Positions 61,894 through 64,000 of a stretch of DNA of 64,000 bases are shown one piece after another. The notes under the pieces are model-generated. The model was not told the origin of the DNA. It was given only the letters and a program-made list of their open reading frames with translations, and ran no database searches. Within the stretch, counting starts at the first letter, position 1. Every line of letters begins with the position of its first letter. A program made the position numbers and the translations under genes. This DNA is from an uncultured Candidatus Melainabacteria bacterium (GTDB taxonomy: Bacteria; Cyanobacteriota; Vampirovibrionia; Gastranaerophilales; Gastranaerophilaceae): assembly GCA_934747335.1 (NCBI GenBank), contig CAKVGS010000001.1:58148-122147 (forward strand). Direction: 5' to 3'.

Positions 61894-62013
61894 ATGGAAA
61901 ACGAAAATGAAAGTTATAAAGAAGCACATGGTTCCGGCTTTATAAGCACTATTGTGTTTATGTTTGTCGCGGTTGCAGTTATGATGGCTTTAAGATATTT
62001 TCTTCATTATTAA
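61894..62013 (+). CDS. 39-residue membrane peptide next to OadG-like gene
   Basis: The peptide has an acidic start MENENESYKEAHGSG and one membrane helix (FISTIVFMFVAVAVMMALRY). AAGGAGGT precedes the ATG at 61894, ten bases after the OadG-like gene, so the two are co-translated. It is followed by a strong terminator. It may be an extra small subunit of the same membrane complex. Confidence 0.72.
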   Translation: MENENESYKEAHGSGFISTIVFMFVAVAVMMALRYFLHY

Positions 62014-62019
62014 TATAAG

Positions 62020-62062
62020 AAAAATCAAGGGGAGTGACAAAGTCACTCCCCTTGATTTTTTT
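62020..62062. terminator. Bidirectional terminator
   Basis: AAAAATCAAGGGGAGTGAC (62020-62038) pairs perfectly with 62042-62060 around AAA, with A and T runs outside. It ends the OadG unit and the convergent mlaE-recF operon. Confidence 0.95.
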
Positions 62063-62073
62063 ATGAATAAAAT

Positions 62074-62805
62074 TTATAAATAAAATACCAAATTAATTAA
62101 AAAATCTGCCATTAGCATATACACAGTTGATAACACTGCAGCTTTTGTCGTGCTTTCACCAACATCTTTTGCTCCGCCTTTAGTATTGTATCCTTGAGTT
62201 GCGCAAACTAAAGCGATTAGTACACCAAACACAATTCCTTTAAATAAACTGATGTAAATATCACGCGTGCTTAACCATAGCCAAACAGAAGTTATGTATC
62301 TTGACGGGTGTAAGTGAATAGTTGCATTAGATACCAATAAACCGCCGGCGATGCCTACCAATTCGGCAATTAAAACAACCATTGGAACGGTGATTGCGGC
62401 TGCTAAAATTCGCGGTGCAAAATAATATCCGACAGGATCGACTTTTAAAGTTTTTATTGCATCAACTTGTGATGTAACTTGCATATTAGCGATTTCCGCA
62501 GAAATTGCAGTACCTGCTCTCGCACCTATTGCTAAAGCTACAAAGCCCGGAGCAATTTCTCTAATCATAACAACGGCAATTGAACCGCCAACATAAGCTT
62601 CAGCTCCTGACATCAGGAATTGTTTAGATACTTGGATTGCAATTACGGCAGCAGATACAAATGCAATGACAAGAGAGATGACAAGTGAATCGTAGCTAAT
62701 TGAAGCGGCTTGTGTAATAACATGTGTTAATCTGGAACGACCGCTTATAAGATAAACAATGCTTTTATAAAGATTTTCTACACAATTTCCGAAAAATTTA
62801 ATCAT
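62074..62805 (-). CDS. mlaE: MlaE-family ABC permease
   Basis: This is the inner-membrane permease of the Mla-type phospholipid transporter in diderm bacteria. The 243 residues have five to six membrane helices and the family segments EIAPGFVALAIGARAGTAISAE and LKVDPVGYYFAPRILA. No MlaF ATPase or MlaD gene is adjacent. Its ATG overlaps the recF stop by four bases, so it is transcribed with recF. Confidence 0.92.
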   Translation of the reverse strand: MIKFFGNCVENLYKSIVYLISGRSRLTHVITQAASISYDSLVISLVIAFVSAAVIAIQVSKQFLMSGAEAYVGGSIAVVMIREIAPGFVALAIGARAGTAISAEIANMQVTSQVDAIKTLKVDPVGYYFAPRILAAAITVPMVVLIAELVGIAGGLLVSNATIHLHPSRYITSVWLWLSTRDIYISLFKGIVFGVLIALVCATQGYNTKGGAKDVGESTTKAAVLSTVYMLMADFLINLVFYL

Positions 62806-63881
62806 ACGATTTTTCCTCCATCTACTTTATAAATTATGACATCCTTCAAAAATTCTTCTTCAAACAAAATTGTATCAACGGAGGTGATAATTGTTTGAGT
62901 GTCTTTTTCTATTGATTTCAAAAGGTAATTTTGCCTAACTTCGTCCAATTCTGCTAAAACATCGTCCAACAAAAGAATTGGTGAAAAACCTGTTTTTTCT
63001 CTTATGATTTCTAATTCAGAAAGCTTTAAAGACAAAACCAATGTTCTTTGCTGACCTTGAGAAGCAAATTTTGTTGCATCTAATCCATTTATCGTAAATA
63101 GAATATCATCTCTATGAGGGCCTACGCAGGATTGTTTGCGGGCAAATTCTTCTCTGCGTCTTTCTTGCAACTCTAGTTTTAAGTGTTCACAAATCTCTTC
63201 AATTTCATTACAAGGGCAAGTGTAATTTAAGCCAAAATTCTCTGTATCACTGATAATTTTGTGTTTTAAAGATGCGATTTTTTGAATTTCTCTTAAGAAT
63301 TTTTTACGTAAAAATATAATATTTGCACCTGTTATAACCATTTGCTCGTTGTAAATATCATACAAAGCTTCATCTACAAATTCGTTTTTCAAAAGATTGT
63401 TTTTCTGAATGCGGATTTTATCGTATTTAGAAAGTCTTTCATCATAGGCAGGGTAAATTTGAGAAATGGCTCTATCCAACCAGTCGCGCCTATCTTGCGG
63501 AGTACCTCTTAAAAGAAGCAGGTCTTTTGTAGAAAATAGAACTGTTTTAACAACGGATTTAAAATCTTTAACTCGCGATTTAACTTTGTTTATTTTTATT
63601 TCGCGCTTTTTTTCTGTGTTATAAGAAAAATCCAGTTCAATGTCCGTGTTGTTTTTTTCTACTTCAGCACTTATTTCAAATTTTTCTTCGTCAAATTTTA
63701 TTAAATCTGCAATTGTGGATGTTCTAGGGCTTTTTAGGTCTGAAAGAAAATAAATACTTTCAAGAATGTTGGTTTTTCCTTGAGCATTTTTACCGATAAT
63801 CAGTGTTTTCATACTTGGAAAAGTCAGTTCAACATCTCCCAAATTTCTATAATTTTTAAGCCCAAGTCTTTTTATTCTCAT
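62802..63881 (-). CDS. recF: DNA replication and repair protein RecF
   Basis: RecF loads RecA at gaps with RecO and RecR. It has an ABC-type ATPase head with Walker A GKNAQGKTN at residues 30-38, the RecF segment TPQDRRDWLDRAI, the signature region FASQGQQRTLVLSLKL and Walker B ILLLDDVLAELD. Length (359) is normal. On the minus strand TATACT lies seven bases before the ATG without a Shine-Dalgarno, so the mRNA is probably leaderless. It heads an operon with mlaE. Confidence 0.97.
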   Translation of the reverse strand: MRIKRLGLKNYRNLGDVELTFPSMKTLIIGKNAQGKTNILESIYFLSDLKSPRTSTIADLIKFDEEKFEISAEVEKNNTDIELDFSYNTEKKREIKINKVKSRVKDFKSVVKTVLFSTKDLLLLRGTPQDRRDWLDRAISQIYPAYDERLSKYDKIRIQKNNLLKNEFVDEALYDIYNEQMVITGANIIFLRKKFLREIQKIASLKHKIISDTENFGLNYTCPCNEIEEICEHLKLELQERRREEFARKQSCVGPHRDDILFTINGLDATKFASQGQQRTLVLSLKLSELEIIREKTGFSPILLLDDVLAELDEVRQNYLLKSIEKDTQTIITSVDTILFEEEFLKDVIIYKVDGGKIV

Positions 63882-63888
63882 AAATATA

Positions 63889-63894
63889 AGTATA
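63889..63894 (-). promoter_or_regulatory. Extended -10 of recF, near-leaderless spacing
   Basis: TGC-TATACT on the minus strand is followed by seven bases and the recF ATG. Confidence 0.55.
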
Positions 63895-63956
63895 GCACAG
63901 TGTTTAAAAACTCATTTTATTAATGTAACAAATTGTAACGATTGCATTTAAAACCC

Positions 63957-63983
63957 TAAAGTTTTTGCAAAAACAGCCGATAA
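63957..63983 (+). promoter_or_regulatory. Perfect sigma-28 (FliA) promoter at the right edge
   Basis: TAAAGTTT (63957-63964), 11 bases, GCCGATAA (63976-63983) equals the FliA consensus at every position. A downstream ATG at 63996 or a gene beyond the window is expected to be under its control. Confidence 0.85.
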
Positions 63984-64000
63984 CAATAAAGTAAGATGAA

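Overview
The window is AT-rich (about one third G+C by eye), densely coded bacterial chromosome with no tRNA or rRNA genes, no insertion sequence with a transposase and no CRISPR array. The envelope is diderm-like: there is an MlaE lipid-transport permease, a lipoprotein, a class III-signal pseudopilin and a beta-barrel-like protein. Small-genome housekeeping genes are mixed with many proteins of unknown function. A bifunctional-nuclease protein and a YqeG phosphatase, both common in the cyanobacterial lineage, plus a large set of hypothetical proteins with an N-terminal F-x-G motif, suggest an uncultured gut Vampirovibrionia/Gastranaerophilales (Melainabacteria) genome. That placement is inference from gene content, not from a marker tree.

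Layout. 1-5.3 kb: dnaB (cut at the left edge), a GXGXG/ferredoxin fusion, nadK, a bifunctional nuclease and gatA. 5.4-14 kb: a 723-residue membrane protein, a 169-bp inverted repeat, a ferredoxin missed by length cut-offs, deoB, yajQ, mgtE, a radical SAM protein, and two copies of a 370-bp hairpin-rich repeat. 14-22 kb: a small regulator pair, lysC, a nanE-nanK pair and a PAS kinase/LuxR-type regulator operon. 22-30 kb: a putative membrane zincin, a pseudopilin, a PC4-like protein, a sensorless kinase with a REC-GGDEF-REC protein, a beta-rich protein and an AMIN-like membrane protein. 30-38 kb: a DUF4127 protein, a large F-x-G protein, a U32 peptidase, YqeG, a 21-residue hydrophobic peptide, a sugar-binding lipoprotein and small membrane proteins. 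38-49 kb: a helicase-nuclease, serS, a HEPN/nucleotidyltransferase pair, a cluster of F-x-G proteins and an Orn/Lys/Arg decarboxylase. 49-64 kb: priA, argS, agmatinase, mfd, a second small regulator pair, a TPR protein, an OadG-like protein, mlaE and recF.

Regulation is the most informative layer. (i) About ten genes (nadK, nanE, the PAS kinase, the DUF4127 gene, the U32 gene, the HEPN gene, the decarboxylase, priA, the 61.2-kb gene, recF) have a -10 hexamer exactly 6-7 bases before the start codon and no Shine-Dalgarno sequence, which predicts leaderless mRNAs; the other genes have ordinary AGGAG-type sites. (ii) Three sites match the sigma-28 (FliA) consensus TAAAGTTT-N11-GCCGATAA perfectly or with one mismatch. 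They precede two small unknown genes and whatever gene starts at the right edge, although no flagellar gene lies in the window.

DNA metabolism is well represented (dnaB, priA, mfd, recF, the helicase-nuclease). Polyamine synthesis is suggested by the decarboxylase plus agmatinase. Intergenic space is rich in several families of dispersed inverted repeats.
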